Below are positions 19,646 to 31,826 of a stretch of DNA of 64,000 bases, piece by piece. Within the stretch, counting starts at the first letter, position 1, and every line of letters starts with the position of its first letter. Origin of the DNA: Pseudomonas sp. (GTDB lineage: Bacteria > Pseudomonadota > Gammaproteobacteria > Pseudomonadales > Pseudomonadaceae); contig NZ_JAUYNT010000024.1 of the NCBI RefSeq assembly GCF_030698175.1, positions 62,001 through 126,000 of the forward strand, written 5' to 3'. A program made the translations under genes and the position numbers. The notes under the pieces are model-generated. The model worked only from the letters and a program-made list of their open reading frames with translations, was not told the DNA's origin and ran no database searches.

Positions 19646-22522
19646 TTATTGGCTGCCCAGTTGCAGGACGCTGGCGACCCGGCCATCAGCCTCGGCCGGA
19701 GCCACGCTGACATCCAGCAGGTAGATGCGTTGGTCTTCCAGGCTGCCGCGGTCAACCAGGTACTGTTTGATACTGGCCGCCCGCGCCTGGCCCAATTTGC
19801 GCAGCAAGCCTTGGTTGCCGGCCCAGTGGTTGATGACCGCTTCATGCAGCTTGTTGGTGCGCTGCTCGCTGTCGAGCTTGTCCCAATCGGCCGGGATTTT
19901 TTGTTTGAGCTGAACGCGGTAGATGCCTTCGAGCAAGTCGGCTTTTTCATCCTCGGGTACTTCCAGCGCGCTGGCATCGGCAGGAACGGTATCGCCGTCA
20001 CGTTGCAGCGCTTTGTAGTAGCTGTTTTGGTATTCGCGCTGCAGGCGTTGCTCGGCCAGCAGTGGGCCATCCGCCGCCTGGGCGCTGACGCCTTGCACTT
20101 CCAAGCGCAGCACCGGCCGTTGTTTGAGGGCGGCAGCCAGGGTGTTGAGCACGCCCTGGGCTTGTGGGTCTAACTCGGTGGCGCCTGGGCTGAATTGCAC
20201 GCGGTCGAGATTGACCTCATCGGCGCCGCTGACCAGCCCGGCAATAAATTTGAACGGCGCTGACGCGGCGCGTACCACCAGATTGCGCAGGGTTTGCCAG
20301 ATGATCGGCATCACACTGAACTGGGGATTATTGAGGTCGCCACTGACCGGCAGTTCGATCTCGATTTTGCCGTCGCTGTCTTTCAGCAAGGCAATCGCCA
20401 GCCGCACCGGCAGGTCGACGGCGTCCGGGCTGTCGACTTGCTCGCCAAGCTCAAGTTGCTCGAGCACCAGTTTGTTTTCGGCGTTGAGTTTGCCCTGGTT
20501 GATCTTGTAGAGCAGGTCGAGGTTCAGCCGACCCTTGAGGATGCGGTAACCGGCGAATTTGCCCGAATAGGGCGTGAGGGTGGTCAGCTCGACCTGTTTG
20601 AAGCTCACCGCCATGTCCAGGCTGGCCAGCGGATTGAAGGGGTTGAGGTTGCCGACGATGCTCACCGGCGCATAACGGTCGACCTTGCCCTTGATCGACA
20701 CCGCAGCCGGCTTGGGTTGGCTGCTGTCGATGCGGCCGATGTGGCCTTCCAGCTGCTGAATGGCGGTGGCAAAGTCGGGTTTCAGGCTGAGGTCGGCAAA
20801 GTTGGCCGAACCATTTTTCAGGCTGATTTCGCCCAGGACAATGACCAGCGGTTTGCTCTGCGCGGCCGCCGGTGCGGCCTTGCTGGCCGGTTGTGGGATG
20901 AGCAAATCAGTCAGGTTGGTGCTGCGGTCTTCATTGATGGTAAAGCGCGCGTAGGGCTGGTTGAAGTTGATTTTGTTGATGCTCAGGCTCTCGCCATGGC
21001 GGTAACTGAAACCCTGCAGGTCAAGCTGCTGCCACTTGATAAAGTCGCGGCGTTTGACGGTGTCGAGGGTGTGCAGCTGTTTGACCTGCACGCCACCGTC
21101 GATGCTGAAGGCCAGCGGTTCGGTGCTCTGCAGGTCAACGGCCAGGGCGCTGTCGAGCATGCCGCTGCGCAGTTCGATGCGCACAAAGGGCGCGAGGTAG
21201 GCTTGGGCGATACGCAGGTCGATATTTTCTGTGTCGAGCTTGAGCTTGGCGCTGACTGGGCTGAGCGCCACCTGGCCGGCGGCTTTGAATTTGCCGTGCT
21301 TACCCACGCCGGTATCCAGGCTCAGGGTAAAAGGTGATTGGTTGAGGCTGTCGAAATTATTCAGGTCCAGGTTCAGTGGGCCGAGCTCGAGCTTAACCTC
21401 AGGCGTTGCCCCACGATCGGCCAGGTGAATTTGATAGTCGCGCAACTGCATATCGCTGAGCAGCACCTGCCAGGGCTTACCGGCTGGGGCCGGGCTGGCG
21501 GGTGTGGTTGGCGCGGTTTTTTCGGCAAACAGCTTTTGCCAGTCAAGCTGGCCATCGGCTTCCCGGGCCGCCCAGGTTTTCAAGCCTTGGCTGCGAATTT
21601 TGCCGATCAGCACTTGCTGCTTGGCCAGATCTAGGCTGGTTTCGCTGATGTGCAGGCTGGCCAGTTTAAGCAGTGGCTGGCCGCCTGGGCGGTTGATGGC
21701 CAGGGGTGCCAGGCGGATGTCGAGGTTGCTCAGTTGTAACTGGGTACCGCCGGCCAGGCTCAGTCGATAATCGCTGGCAAAATTAATCACGCCCTCTTGC
21801 AGGGCCAGTGGCAGCACGTCGCGCACACGGGGCCAGATGCTTTTGAGTTGACCATCGCTGAGCTTGAGTCGACCGTTGGAGCTGATCGGGTTGAGCGCCA
21901 CTTGCCCTTGCCAGTCAATCCGCCCACCGTGGGGGCCGGTGGCAACCAAGCTCATTTCGGCGCTATCGCCGGCCAGGGTGCTGAGGTTGTTCAGGCTCAA
22001 ATCCAAGGCGTCGTAGACGAATTCAATCGGCTCGCTGGTACGTAAGTCTTGAAAGTGCAGCTGGCCGCCGGCCAGGGCCACTCGCTCGATGCGCAGCGGG
22101 AAGGGTTCGCTCGGCGCCTCGACTTCCTGGGGCTCGGGGCTGGCGGGCAGCTTGAATAATTGGCTTAGATTGAGGCGGCCATCTTTAGCGAACAGCAGTT
22201 CGACCTTGGCTTGCTCCAGGCGAACATCGGCCAGGTGCAGCGCGCCGCTCCAGAAGCTGTCCCATTGCAGGTCGGCCTGTAACTTGGCAAACCCCAGCTG
22301 CTCGGCTGGGGCCTCCCCCAGGTGCAGGCCCCACAGTGTTAGCTCAAGGCTAAAGGGGTTGAGCTGCAGGCGCTCAAGCTTGGCCGGCACGTTGCTGAAA
22401 CTGGCCAACTGTTGGTTGATCAGCCGCAGGGCAATGCCGGGGATGATTAAAAACCCCAGCAGGCTGTACAAGATTACGCCAATGAGTGCGGCGGCAGCGG
22501 TGCGTTTCAGTCCCTTGGGCAT
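19646..22522 (-). CDS. DUF748 domain envelope protein
   Basis: 958 residues. One N-terminal membrane anchor (about 9-30) is followed by a very long beta-rich region with repeated AsmA/DUF748-like segments (for example LDLSLNNLSTLAG, LELGPLNLDLNNFDSL, VLGEISLKNGSANFADLSLKPDF). Near residue 770 there is a short OmpA-like stretch VQFSPGATELDPQAQGVLNTL. Proteins of this class are thought to span or line the periplasm, with proposed roles in lipid transport or envelope integrity; this is family-level inference. Faces the same way as the downstream DUF2845 and rhomboid genes. Confidence 0.85.
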   Translation of the reverse strand: MPKGLKRTAAAALIGVILYSLLGFLIIPGIALRLINQQLASFSNVPAKLERLQLNPFSLELTLWGLHLGEAPAEQLGFAKLQADLQWDSFWSGALHLADVRLEQAKVELLFAKDGRLNLSQLFKLPASPEPQEVEAPSEPFPLRIERVALAGGQLHFQDLRTSEPIEFVYDALDLSLNNLSTLAGDSAEMSLVATGPHGGRIDWQGQVALNPISSNGRLKLSDGQLKSIWPRVRDVLPLALQEGVINFASDYRLSLAGGTQLQLSNLDIRLAPLAINRPGGQPLLKLASLHISETSLDLAKQQVLIGKIRSQGLKTWAAREADGQLDWQKLFAEKTAPTTPASPAPAGKPWQVLLSDMQLRDYQIHLADRGATPEVKLELGPLNLDLNNFDSLNQSPFTLSLDTGVGKHGKFKAAGQVALSPVSAKLKLDTENIDLRIAQAYLAPFVRIELRSGMLDSALAVDLQSTEPLAFSIDGGVQVKQLHTLDTVKRRDFIKWQQLDLQGFSYRHGESLSINKINFNQPYARFTINEDRSTNLTDLLIPQPASKAAPAAAQSKPLVIVLGEISLKNGSANFADLSLKPDFATAIQQLEGHIGRIDSSQPKPAAVSIKGKVDRYAPVSIVGNLNPFNPLASLDMAVSFKQVELTTLTPYSGKFAGYRILKGRLNLDLLYKINQGKLNAENKLVLEQLELGEQVDSPDAVDLPVRLAIALLKDSDGKIEIELPVSGDLNNPQFSVMPIIWQTLRNLVVRAASAPFKFIAGLVSGADEVNLDRVQFSPGATELDPQAQGVLNTLAAALKQRPVLRLEVQGVSAQAADGPLLAEQRLQREYQNSYYKALQRDGDTVPADASALEVPEDEKADLLEGIYRVQLKQKIPADWDKLDSEQRTNKLHEAVINHWAGNQGLLRKLGQARAASIKQYLVDRGSLEDQRIYLLDVSVAPAEADGRVASVLQLGSQ

Positions 22523-22592
22523 GGCGTGGCATCATCTATGGCAGCTAAAGATGCTTGGGAGTATGGCATGCGCACCGCGAATTTGACCCCTG

Positions 22593-23609
22593 TCAGAGCT
22601 GCAGGATCAGGGTTTTCAGTGGTGGCTGGCCGTCTTGCGAGGGGAAGTCCGCCGCTGGGGTGAGCACCTGGCAGTCGCGCACCGGGCGGCCGAGTTTTTC
22701 CGCGCAGCGCAGCACCTGCTCGCGCCAGTCGGTCAGCGCCACCTTGGCCAGGTTGTTACAGCAGATCAGCACGCCACCCTCGGCGGTGGTCAGCAGCGCC
22801 GGTTTCAGCAGGCTTTGGTAGTCGCGCAGCAAGTCGACGGTGCCGAAAGCGCTCTTGGCCCAGGCCGGCGGGTCGAGAAACACCAGGTCGAATTGGCGCG
22901 GTTGCAGGCGTGGGTAGTTCGGCAACGTTTGCCGCCGGCGCGGCAGTATCGGTAGGCCAGCCAGTTGGCGGATGGCGGCAAAGTAGTCGGCCTGCAAAAA
23001 CTCCATCGCCGGCAGTTGCGGGTTGAGCAGGGCGTTTTCTTTACCCACCGCCAGGTTGCTCTCGGCAAAGTCGAGGTTGCACACCGCGCTGGCGCCACCA
23101 GCTGCGGCAGCCAGGCCGACACCGCAGGTATAGGCGAACAGGTTGAGTACCGATTTGCCCTGGCTGTGCTGCTTGACCCAGCCACGGGCATTGCGCAGGT
23201 CGAGAAACAGCAGCGGGTCCTGGCCGACATGCCGGCCGCGCACCCGATAATTCAGGCCCCATTCGTGGCCGATCAGGTCTGCCAATGCCGCCGGTTCGGC
23301 CGAGTAGATCGGATCGCTGCGATCGATGCGCGAATTGCCCTGGCTGCGGTCGTTGTAGACCAACAGCAGTGGCTGATCCAGTGTGGCGCAGACGATTTCA
23401 TGCAGCTCCAGCAAGGCCTCGCGGGGCAATTGCGCATGGAAGCTTTGCACCAGCAATTGCGGGCCGTACCTGTCGATGCACAGACCGCCGGCGCCTTCCT
23501 GGCTGCCGTGGAACAGCCGGTAACAGTCGCTTCCCTGGCTGTGCAGCTCACTCAACAAGGCTTGGCGATTGAGCAGGGCGGCGCGCAGCGCCTGATTCAG
23601 AGTGGACAT
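22593..23609 (-). CDS. class I SAM-dependent rRNA methyltransferase-like protein
   Basis: 338 residues from the ATG at 23609 (MSTLNQALRAALLNR). A longer frame to 23714 would cross the cupin gene's terminator and is rejected. N-terminal region GSDCYRLFHGSQEGAGGLCIDRYG resembles the substrate domain of RlmI/RlmK-type enzymes. The SAM fold has VLNLFAYTCGVGLAAAAGGA (motif I), VCNLDFAESNLAVGKENA, and the catalytic/binding motif FLDPPAWAKS. Likely methylates rRNA cytosine or guanine; the exact base is not predictable. Confidence 0.85.
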   Translation of the reverse strand: MSTLNQALRAALLNRQALLSELHSQGSDCYRLFHGSQEGAGGLCIDRYGPQLLVQSFHAQLPREALLELHEIVCATLDQPLLLVYNDRSQGNSRIDRSDPIYSAEPAALADLIGHEWGLNYRVRGRHVGQDPLLFLDLRNARGWVKQHSQGKSVLNLFAYTCGVGLAAAAGGASAVCNLDFAESNLAVGKENALLNPQLPAMEFLQADYFAAIRQLAGLPILPRRRQTLPNYPRLQPRQFDLVFLDPPAWAKSAFGTVDLLRDYQSLLKPALLTTAEGGVLICCNNLAKVALTDWREQVLRCAEKLGRPVRDCQVLTPAADFPSQDGQPPLKTLILQL

Positions 23610-23653
23610 GCGCAGCGCCTCGAAATGGGGCCGGCAGTTTATCAGTTCACCAC

Positions 23654-23679
23654 TAAAAACGCCGACCCATGGCCGGCGT
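23654..23679 (-). terminator. cupin gene terminator
   Basis: Read on the minus strand: stem ACGCCG / CGGCGT followed by TTTTTAG, about 20 bases after the cupin stop. Its position inside the longer methyltransferase frame supports the shorter methyltransferase start. Confidence 0.75.
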
Positions 23680-23700
23680 CGTTGCCGTGTTGCTGAGCGG

Positions 23701-24030
23701 TCAATCAACCACAAACAGTTTGGCGCCGCTCGGGGTTGAGGAACGATGCGCTTCGGCCTGGTCGGCCACCTGATAGCTCATGCCAGGCGTGAGGATAAAG
23801 TGCCGACCGTCTTGCAGCTCGGTGTGCAGTTCACCTTCGAGGCATAGCAGGATATGGCCTTTCGAGCACCAATGGTCGGCCAGGTAGCCTGCGCTGTACT
23901 CGACCATGCGCACCCGCACGCTGCCAAACTGACAGGTGCGCCAGTAAGCCGTGCCGGTTTCGCCAGGGTGTTCACTGGGCGTGATGCTGGACCAGTCGGT
24001 GGTGCCGAAAGGAATGCCGCTGATCTCCAT
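23701..24030 (-). CDS. DHCW-motif cupin protein
   Basis: 109 residues from the ATG at 24030 (MEISGIPFGTTDW). A single small cupin barrel with YLADHWCSKGHILLCLEGELHTEL, where the D-H-W-C motif names the family, and LTPGMSYQVADQAEAHRS. The metal/ligand and reaction are unknown. Stands alone with its own terminator. Confidence 0.82.
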   Translation of the reverse strand: MEISGIPFGTTDWSSITPSEHPGETGTAYWRTCQFGSVRVRMVEYSAGYLADHWCSKGHILLCLEGELHTELQDGRHFILTPGMSYQVADQAEAHRSSTPSGAKLFVVD

Positions 24031-24096
24031 TGCTGTCTCCGTGAGTTGTTTGCTGTAAGGCTTAGTTAGTCGCAGCAGAGCATCGAGCGGCAAGTG

Positions 24097-24168
24097 TCGG
24101 GGTCAGGTCTTACATCTGCCATGGCGTAGTTATTTTGCTGCATGCAAGATATAAGATCTGATCCCCGA
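24097..24168. repeat. 72-bp inverted-repeat element
   Basis: Left end TCGGGGTCAGGTCTTA, right end TAAGATCTGATCCCCGA: imperfect terminal inverted repeats of about 16 bp around a 40-base centre. The GGGGTCAGATCTT core resembles short non-coding elements I recall near REP-associated Y1 transposases, so it may be a non-autonomous remnant. No transposase is nearby. Confidence 0.55.
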
Positions 24169-24278
24169 AAAACCTTAGTCAAATCACCCAGGGCTGCCAG
24201 AATCAAGACGCCATTATTGTGCTGTCTATGGCCAAGTACCACTGCATGCAGCTTCCCGTGAACGCATGAGGTTAGACC

Positions 24279-24974
24279 ATGCCGCCTGATCAGACTGACA
24301 CACTCATCACCTACCGCTTCACTTTCGCCGATGGGCAGTCGGTCGAGCATGGCGTGGCCCTGGAGGACGACGCCGGCTTGCCTGAGGCGGCCGCCTGGAC
24401 GCGCCTGGATTTCCAGCAATGCCCGCATTGCCCGCTGTCGGTCAACGAGGTGCAACTTTGCCCTTTTGCGGCGGCCTTGCAGCAACCGGTGAACATGCTG
24501 GCCACGCGCTCCTCCTTCGAGTCGGTGGATGTGCGGGTGCGCTGGCGTGACCGGGAAATCCACCAGCACACCACTTTGCAGCGAGCGGCAGGTTCGTTGC
24601 TGGGGGCCGTAGGGGCGGCCAGCGGTTGTCCGCATACGCGTCTGCTTAAGGCCATGGCCTGGTTTCACCAACCTTTCAGCGGTAGCGACGAAACCTTGTT
24701 CCGGGTGATGGGCAGTTACCTGTTGGGCCAGTTTCTGCGCACTCAGCACGGCCTGGCGGCGGACTGGGACTTGGCCGGGTTACGTGAGGTCTACCGCAAT
24801 CTGCGTCAGGTCAATCTGGGCATGGCTCAGCGTCTACGCACCGCCGCCGAACGGGACTCGAGCGTCAATGGCCTGATTCTGCTCGACCTGCTGGCCGCCG
24901 ATACCTTGTACAGCCTCGATAAGTACCACGGCGAACTCGACCGCTTCTTCGCCGAGTATCTGCAAGAGCCCTAG
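24279..24974 (+). CDS. uncharacterised protein with Cys-Pro-His-Cys motif
   Basis: 231 residues, not assigned to a function. N-terminal strand-rich region (YRFTFADGQSVEHGVAL) followed by QCPHCPLSVNEVQLCPFAAAL, whose three Cys and one His could bind metal. The rest is helical, ending LDLLAADTLYSLDKYHGELDRFFAEYL. No signal peptide or membrane segment. Stands alone, between the 72-bp element and a palindromic repeat, with no close partner gene. Confidence 0.75.
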   Translation: MPPDQTDTLITYRFTFADGQSVEHGVALEDDAGLPEAAAWTRLDFQQCPHCPLSVNEVQLCPFAAALQQPVNMLATRSSFESVDVRVRWRDREIHQHTTLQRAAGSLLGAVGAASGCPHTRLLKAMAWFHQPFSGSDETLFRVMGSYLLGQFLRTQHGLAADWDLAGLREVYRNLRQVNLGMAQRLRTAAERDSSVNGLILLDLLAADTLYSLDKYHGELDRFFAEYLQEP

Positions 24975-24978
24975 GGCC

Positions 24979-25146
24979 GTAGGGTGGGTTAGCGGCGCAT
25001 TACAGCGGCCGTTGAGCCAACGGTGATTGTGGCGCGCCGCGTAACCCACCAAGCGATATTCCGCGTTGCGCCGATGGTGGGTTACGCGGCGCGCCAAGCT
25101 TTGTGCTGTTGTATGGATCTGGTCTTGCGCCGCTAACCCACCCTAC
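24979..25146. repeat. palindromic REP-like repeat, copy 2
   Basis: 168 bp beginning GTAGGGTGGGTTAGCGGCGC and ending in the exact complement GCGCCGCTAACCCACCCTAC. Inside are facing arms GCGCCGCGTAACCCACC and GGTGGGTTACGCGGCGC. It can form one long cruciform or two tandem hairpins. It fills the gap between the uncharacterised gene and the thiolase gene, whose 3' ends face it. Confidence 0.85.
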
Positions 25147-25179
25147 AAAGGCTACAAAAGCGTAACGCGTAGCAAGGGG

Positions 25180-26361
25180 TTAATCGCGCTCAAGCGCCAG
25201 GGCTACGCCCTGACCGCCGCCGATGCACAGGGTGGCCAGGCCTTTCTTGGCGTCGCGCTTGAGCATCTCGTGCAGCAGGCTGACCAAGATGCGGCAGCCC
25301 GATGCACCGATTGGGTGGCCCAGAGCAATGGCGCCGCCGTTGACGTTGACCTTGCTGGTGTCCCACTGCAGCTCTTGGCCGACGGCCAGAGACTGGGCGG
25401 CGAAGGCTTCGTTGGCTTCGATCAGGTCCAGATCGCTCACCTGCCAGCCGGCTTTGGCCAGGCAGCGTTGGGTGGCGGACACCGGGCCGATGCCCATGAT
25501 GGCTGGATCAACCCCGGCGTTGGCGTAGGCTTTGATCCGCGCCAATACCGGCAGGCCGAGGGCCTCGGCCTTGGCGGCGCTCATCAGCAGCACGGCGGCG
25601 GCGCCGTCATTCAGGCTGGAGGCGTTGCCGGCGGTGACCGAACCGTCTTTCTTGAACGCCGGCTTTAGTTTGCCCAGGGACTCGGCAGTGGTGCCGGCGC
25701 GCGGTTGTTCGTCGATGGCGAAGGCCACCGGCTCACCTTTGCGTGAAGGCACCAGGATTGGGGTGATTTCGTCAACGAAGCGGCCGGCTTCGATGGCCGC
25801 TACGGCTTTTTGCTGCGAGGCAGCCGCGAAGGCGTCCTGGGCTGCTCGGCTGATGCCGTATTTGTCCACCAGGTTCTCGGCGGTGATGCCCATGTGGTAG
25901 TCGTTGAAGGCATCCCACAGGCCATCGCAGATCATGGTATCGATGACTTTGGCGTGACCCATGCGCAGGCCGGTGCGCGCGCCTGGCATCACGTAGTTGG
26001 ACAGGCTCATGTTCTCTTGGCCGCCGGCGATGATCACTTCGGCGTCGCCGCAACGAATGGCCTGGGCGCCCAGGTGCAGGGCTTTGAGGCCCGAGCCGCA
26101 GACCTTGTTCAGGGTCAGGGCCGGCACGGCATGGGGCAGGCCGGCTTTGATCGCGGTCTGCCGGGCCGGGTTCTGGCCGGCGCCGGCGGTGAGCACCTGG
26201 CCGAAAATCACTTCATCCACCAGTGCGCCATCCAGGCCGGTCTGCGCCAACAACTGGCGGATCACCGCCGCGCCCAGATCGACGGCCGAAATATTCGCCA
26301 GTGAACCTTGAAAGCTGCCGACGGCGGTGCGGGTGGCGGCGACGATAACGACTTCTTGCAT
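25180..26361 (-). CDS. acetyl-CoA C-acetyltransferase (thiolase)
   Basis: 393 residues from the ATG at 26361 ([17 protein letters not shown]). Thiolase catalytic residues are all present: nucleophilic Cys in [14 protein letters not shown], His in [11 protein letters not shown], and Cys in CIGGGQG near the C-terminus, with the NEAFAAQ loop. Condenses or cleaves acetoacetyl-CoA in short-chain fatty acid or ketone body metabolism. Closest to PhaA/AtoB-type biosynthetic thiolases. No operon partner; repeat copy 2 lies beyond its 3' end. Confidence 0.92.
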   Translation of the reverse strand: MQEVVIVAATRTAVGSFQGSLANISAVDLGAAVIRQLLAQTGLDGALVDEVIFGQVLTAGAGQNPARQTAIKAGLPHAVPALTLNKVCGSGLKALHLGAQAIRCGDAEVIIAGGQENMSLSNYVMPGARTGLRMGHAKVIDTMICDGLWDAFNDYHMGITAENLVDKYGISRAAQDAFAAASQQKAVAAIEAGRFVDEITPILVPSRKGEPVAFAIDEQPRAGTTAESLGKLKPAFKKDGSVTAGNASSLNDGAAAVLLMSAAKAEALGLPVLARIKAYANAGVDPAIMGIGPVSATQRCLAKAGWQVSDLDLIEANEAFAAQSLAVGQELQWDTSKVNVNGGAIALGHPIGASGCRILVSLLHEMLKRDAKKGLATLCIGGGQGVALALERD

Positions 26362-26501
26362 GGTGCAGTTCCTCATGGCGGCTGAGTGCGGTCAGTGACT
26401 GACCCGAATGGCCGTAATGGTCGCACACCGAGCGGTCGCCGGCCAATTGCGCCTAGCTAGGCTCTGACGTAAGTGCGGCTCGCTCGCTACGGCGGCAGCG
26501 C

Positions 26502-27377
26502 TTAACGTGACGGCAAGCCCATGCGCCGGCGGGCACGGTGGATGGCGCCGTTGCGCACCGCCCAGCGCAGCAGGAACGCCAGGCTGTGCACGCCGGCGCG
26601 GATCAGCGGGCGCTGCCAGGCGGCTTGCTGCAGGCCGAGCTGCTGGCGCGTCCAGTCGGGTAACAGGTCGATGCCGGCCTGCATAAACAGTCGCGACACT
26701 GGGGCGGCGGCGCGGCTCGGTGCCGGTGCATTGAGCAGTACTCGGCAGATCTCCCGGGTCCGTTCATCGCAGACCAACTGCGGGCGCATGGCCGTGAGGT
26801 AATCGGCCACTGCCGCGCGGGATTTGGGCACGTCGCGGGCGCCGAGGCGCTCGGCGACTATGGCTATTTCGGCGTAGTAGCGGTCCTGCTCGGCCGCCGG
26901 TAACTGTGGGTTGAAGTAACGCAGGTAGCCGGCCAGAAAGCAGGAAACTTCCGCCACATGCACCCAGGTCAGCAGCTCCGGGTCGCTGGCGGCGTAGGTG
27001 CGGCCATCCGGCGCGGTGCCGCTGACCTGTAGATGGATGCTGCGCACCCGTGCAAGCAGTTCGTCGGCCGAGGCGGTGGGGGCGAAGCTGGTGCCGGCGA
27101 TAAACTGGCCGGTGCGGCGCAGACGGCCGAGCATGTCCTGGCGGAAGTTGGAGTGGTCCCAGACGCCGGCCAGAGCCAGCGGATGGAGCATCTGCAGCAA
27201 CAGAGAGGCGATGCCACCGACCAGCATGCTGGTGAAGTCGCGGTGCACTTCCCAGGGCATGGAGTCGGGGCCGAACAGTCCCGGATCGCCCTTGGGGTTT
27301 TCATAGTCGACCTGCCCCAGAGTCAGGCCGCTGAGGCTGAATACCCGCCTTTCGATACGCCGGCGCAGGGCTTCCAT
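26502..27377 (-). CDS. oxygenase MpaB-family protein (DUF2236)
   Basis: 291 residues from the ATG at 27377. Typical family features: DFTSMLVGGIASLLLQMLHPLALAGV (with the His of the haem-like site), the R-RTGQFIAGTSF segment, and the HxxEV-type VHVAEVSCFLAGYL. The family includes rubber oxygenase LcpB-like haem proteins and fungal MpaB, but most bacterial members have no known substrate. It starts 11 bases after the acs stop, so it is probably cotranscribed with acs. Confidence 0.82.
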   Translation of the reverse strand: MEALRRRIERRVFSLSGLTLGQVDYENPKGDPGLFGPDSMPWEVHRDFTSMLVGGIASLLLQMLHPLALAGVWDHSNFRQDMLGRLRRTGQFIAGTSFAPTASADELLARVRSIHLQVSGTAPDGRTYAASDPELLTWVHVAEVSCFLAGYLRYFNPQLPAAEQDRYYAEIAIVAERLGARDVPKSRAAVADYLTAMRPQLVCDERTREICRVLLNAPAPSRAAAPVSRLFMQAGIDLLPDWTRQQLGLQQAAWQRPLIRAGVHSLAFLLRWAVRNGAIHRARRRMGLPSR

Positions 27378-27388
27378 AGGCTTCAAAT

Positions 27389-29326
<1,938 letters not shown>

Positions 29327-29441
29327 GCTCGGGTCCTTATTATTGTCTGCGCGTGGGCGATTGCAGCGGCGCGCTACCGATTGATAAGAGTGACCCAGGC
29401 CGTTGCCGGGTTCAAGTGTTGTCGGGTAGTTGCCGGGCAGT

Positions 29442-29476
29442 AAAAAGCCGGCGTGAAGTGGGCCTCAGGCCGGCTT
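29442..29476 (-). terminator. pgi terminator
   Basis: On the minus strand AAGCCGGC / GCCGGCTT with a 16-base loop, then TTTTTA, starting 17 bases after the pgi stop. Separates pgi from acs. Confidence 0.8.
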
Positions 29477-29492
29477 GGGATTTACTTGAAAA

Positions 29493-31157
29493 TTAGCCGC
29501 GGTGACGGCCGCGGAAGTAGTCGATCAGCCCTTGGGTTGAGCTGTCTTCGGCTGGCTCCGGCTCCCAGCTGGTCATGCGCTGATAGACGTTCTTGCCCAT
29601 CTCCTTGCCCAGCTCCACACCCCATTGGTCGAAGGCGTTGATGCCCCAGATCACGCTCTGCACGAATACCTTGTGCTCGTACAGCGCCACCAAGGCGCCG
29701 AGGCGGCGTGGGCTGATGCGTTCGAGCACCAAGGTGTTACTTGGTCGGTTGCCGGGGATCACTTTGTGCGGCGCCAGGCGTTGCACTTCGCCTTCCGGCA
29801 AACCTTTGGCACGCAACTCGGCCTCGGCTTCACCGTGGGTTTTACCCAGCATCAGGGCTTGGCTCTGGGACAAGCAGTTGGCGTACAGCCACTGGTGGTG
29901 GTCGGCCACCGGGTTGTAGCTGACCACCGGTACGATAAAGTCGGCTGGAATCAGCTGGGTGCCCTGGTGCAGTAACTGGTGATAGGCGTGCTGACCGTTA
30001 CAACCGACGCCACCCCAGATCACCGGGCCGGTAGCGGTGCTTACCGGGCTGCCGTCATGCCGTACACTTTTGCCATTGGACTCCATGTCCAGCTGCTGCA
30101 AGTGCTTGGTGATGTTGCGCAGGTAGTGGTCGTACGGCAGGATCGCGTGGCTTTGCGCGCCCCAGAAGTTGCCATACCAAACTCCCAACATGGCCAGCAG
30201 CACCGGCATGTTGCGCTCCAGTGGGGCGCTCTGGAAATGCTGATCCATGCTGTAGGCGCCGGCCAGCAATTCTTTGAAATTGGACATGCCAATCGCCAGG
30301 GCAATCGGCAAACCGATCGCCGACCACAGCGAGTAACGCCCGCCAACCCAGTCCCACATCGGGAAGATGTTCTCGGCGCGAATACCAAACGCCAGCGCCG
30401 CTTCGCGGTTGCTCGACACGGCAATAAAATGCCGGTGCAGCGCCTCTTCCGAACCGCCCTGGGCCAGGTACCAGGCGCGCGAAGCTTGGGCGTTTTTCAG
30501 GGTTTCGAGGGTGCCGAAGGTTTTTGACGAGACGATAAATAGCGTGGTTTCTGCCCGCAGTTTGCCGGCCAGTTCAAAGAACTCACTGCCGTCGATATTG
30601 GCCAGGTAGTGGCAAGTGACGCCTTTTTGCGCAAAGGGCAGCAACGCCTCCGAGACCAGTTGCGGGCCGAGGAAGGAGCCGCCAATGCCGATATTGACGA
30701 TGTCGGTGATCGGCTTTTCGCTGTAACCGCGCCACAGGCCATTGTGAATGCGGCTGACCAGTTCGGTCATCTGATTGAGTACGCGGTGCACTTCAGGCAT
30801 CACGTTAACGCCGTTTACTTCCAGGCGATCACCGACCGGCCGGCGCAAGGCGGTGTGCAGCGCCGGGCGACCTTCCGAGCTGTTGACCAGCTCGCCGTCA
30901 AACAGGGCGCGAATCGCTTGCTCCAGGTCGCACTCACGGGCCAGATTAACCAATAGGCTGCGGGTTTCACTGGTGATCAGGTTTTTCGAGTAATCAAGAA
31001 ACAGGCTACTGCTGCTCATCGAGAAATCACTGAAGCGCTGCGGGTTTTCGGCAAACGCCTGGCGCAGGCTGAAATTCTGCATCGTTTCGCGGTGTTGGCT
31101 GAGCGCCTGCCAAGCGGGCAGAAGGGTGGCGTCAAGTGGGTTTTGGTAATACGCCAT
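29493..31157 (-). CDS. pgi: glucose-6-phosphate isomerase
   Basis: Interconverts glucose-6-phosphate and fructose-6-phosphate. 554 residues. Two SIS domains with the PROSITE-type motifs [29 protein letters not shown] (catalytic region) and [11 protein letters not shown]. The catalytic His is in [15 protein letters not shown]. Starts about 115 bases after the panD stop and has its own terminator. Confidence 0.96.
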   Translation of the reverse strand: MAYYQNPLDATLLPAWQALSQHRETMQNFSLRQAFAENPQRFSDFSMSSSSLFLDYSKNLITSETRSLLVNLARECDLEQAIRALFDGELVNSSEGRPALHTALRRPVGDRLEVNGVNVMPEVHRVLNQMTELVSRIHNGLWRGYSEKPITDIVNIGIGGSFLGPQLVSEALLPFAQKGVTCHYLANIDGSEFFELAGKLRAETTLFIVSSKTFGTLETLKNAQASRAWYLAQGGSEEALHRHFIAVSSNREAALAFGIRAENIFPMWDWVGGRYSLWSAIGLPIALAIGMSNFKELLAGAYSMDQHFQSAPLERNMPVLLAMLGVWYGNFWGAQSHAILPYDHYLRNITKHLQQLDMESNGKSVRHDGSPVSTATGPVIWGGVGCNGQHAYHQLLHQGTQLIPADFIVPVVSYNPVADHHQWLYANCLSQSQALMLGKTHGEAEAELRAKGLPEGEVQRLAPHKVIPGNRPSNTLVLERISPRRLGALVALYEHKVFVQSVIWGINAFDQWGVELGKEMGKNVYQRMTSWEPEPAEDSSTQGLIDYFRGRHRG

Positions 31158-31201
31158 GGTTGCCGACTTCCTTGAATAATGATGTGCGGTCTTTGAATGT
31201 C

Positions 31202-31227
31202 AAAAAGCCCGGAGAGTTCCGGGCTTT
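31202..31227 (-). terminator. panD terminator
   Basis: Perfect 10-bp stem AAAGCCCGGA / TCCGGGCTTT with a 4-base loop, then TTTTTG on the minus strand, between panD and pgi. Confidence 0.85.
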
Positions 31228-31273
31228 GATTCTAACGGCTTAGGGGTTGAACATAGCGCGAAATCTTAGCGCC

Positions 31274-31654
31274 CTAAGCCACTTGTACCGGGATTGCGTT
31301 AGTGGTGTGACTGAGCTCATTGCCTGGCGCCATATAGAGCATGCGCGGCTGGAAATTAACCAGATCGGCTTCGCTGTAGTGGGCGTAGGCGCAGATGATT
31401 ACCCGGTCGCCAACTTTAGCTTTATGGGCGGCGGCGCCATTGACCGAGATCATCCGCGAGCCGGCTTCGCCACGAATCGCATAGGTGGTGAAACGTTCGC
31501 CGTTGTCGACGTTATAGATCTGAATCTGCTCGTATTCGCGGATGCCCGACAGATCCAGCCAGTCGCCGTCGATGGCGCAGGAACCTTCGTAATCGAGTAC
31601 CGCGTGGGTGACTTCGGCGCGGTGCAGTTTGGCCTTGAGCATGATGGCGTGCAT
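31274..31654 (-). CDS. panD: aspartate 1-decarboxylase
   Basis: Makes beta-alanine for pantothenate. 126 residues. The self-cleavage site that forms the pyruvoyl group is Gly24-Ser25 in [10 protein letters not shown]. The active-site Lys is at position 9 (MLKAKLH), and the conserved [18 protein letters not shown] follows. Last of the panB-panC-panD run, 172 bases downstream of panC and with its own terminator. Confidence 0.96.
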   Translation of the reverse strand: MHAIMLKAKLHRAEVTHAVLDYEGSCAIDGDWLDLSGIREYEQIQIYNVDNGERFTTYAIRGEAGSRMISVNGAAAHKAKVGDRVIICAYAHYSEADLVNFQPRMLYMAPGNELSHTTNAIPVQVA

Positions 31655-31826
31655 GGTGATCTCCTCAGAACCTGTTGAATGTCGACTGCGGGCTACGCGC
31701 GCGGTACTGCGTTTAAAGTGGCTGATCTTCGCCCAAGGTGAGCCTTAACTGGGCTGCTTGGCACCACCAGCGGCGGGCGAGTTTGCCCGAACGCTGTCGG
31801 TGGGGCAAGCGCCTGGGCCGCGGGTA

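Noticed and set aside
20294..21337. 347-codon plus-strand open frame opposite the DUF748 gene
   Set aside because: Antisense to a well-supported gene; no recognisable domain.
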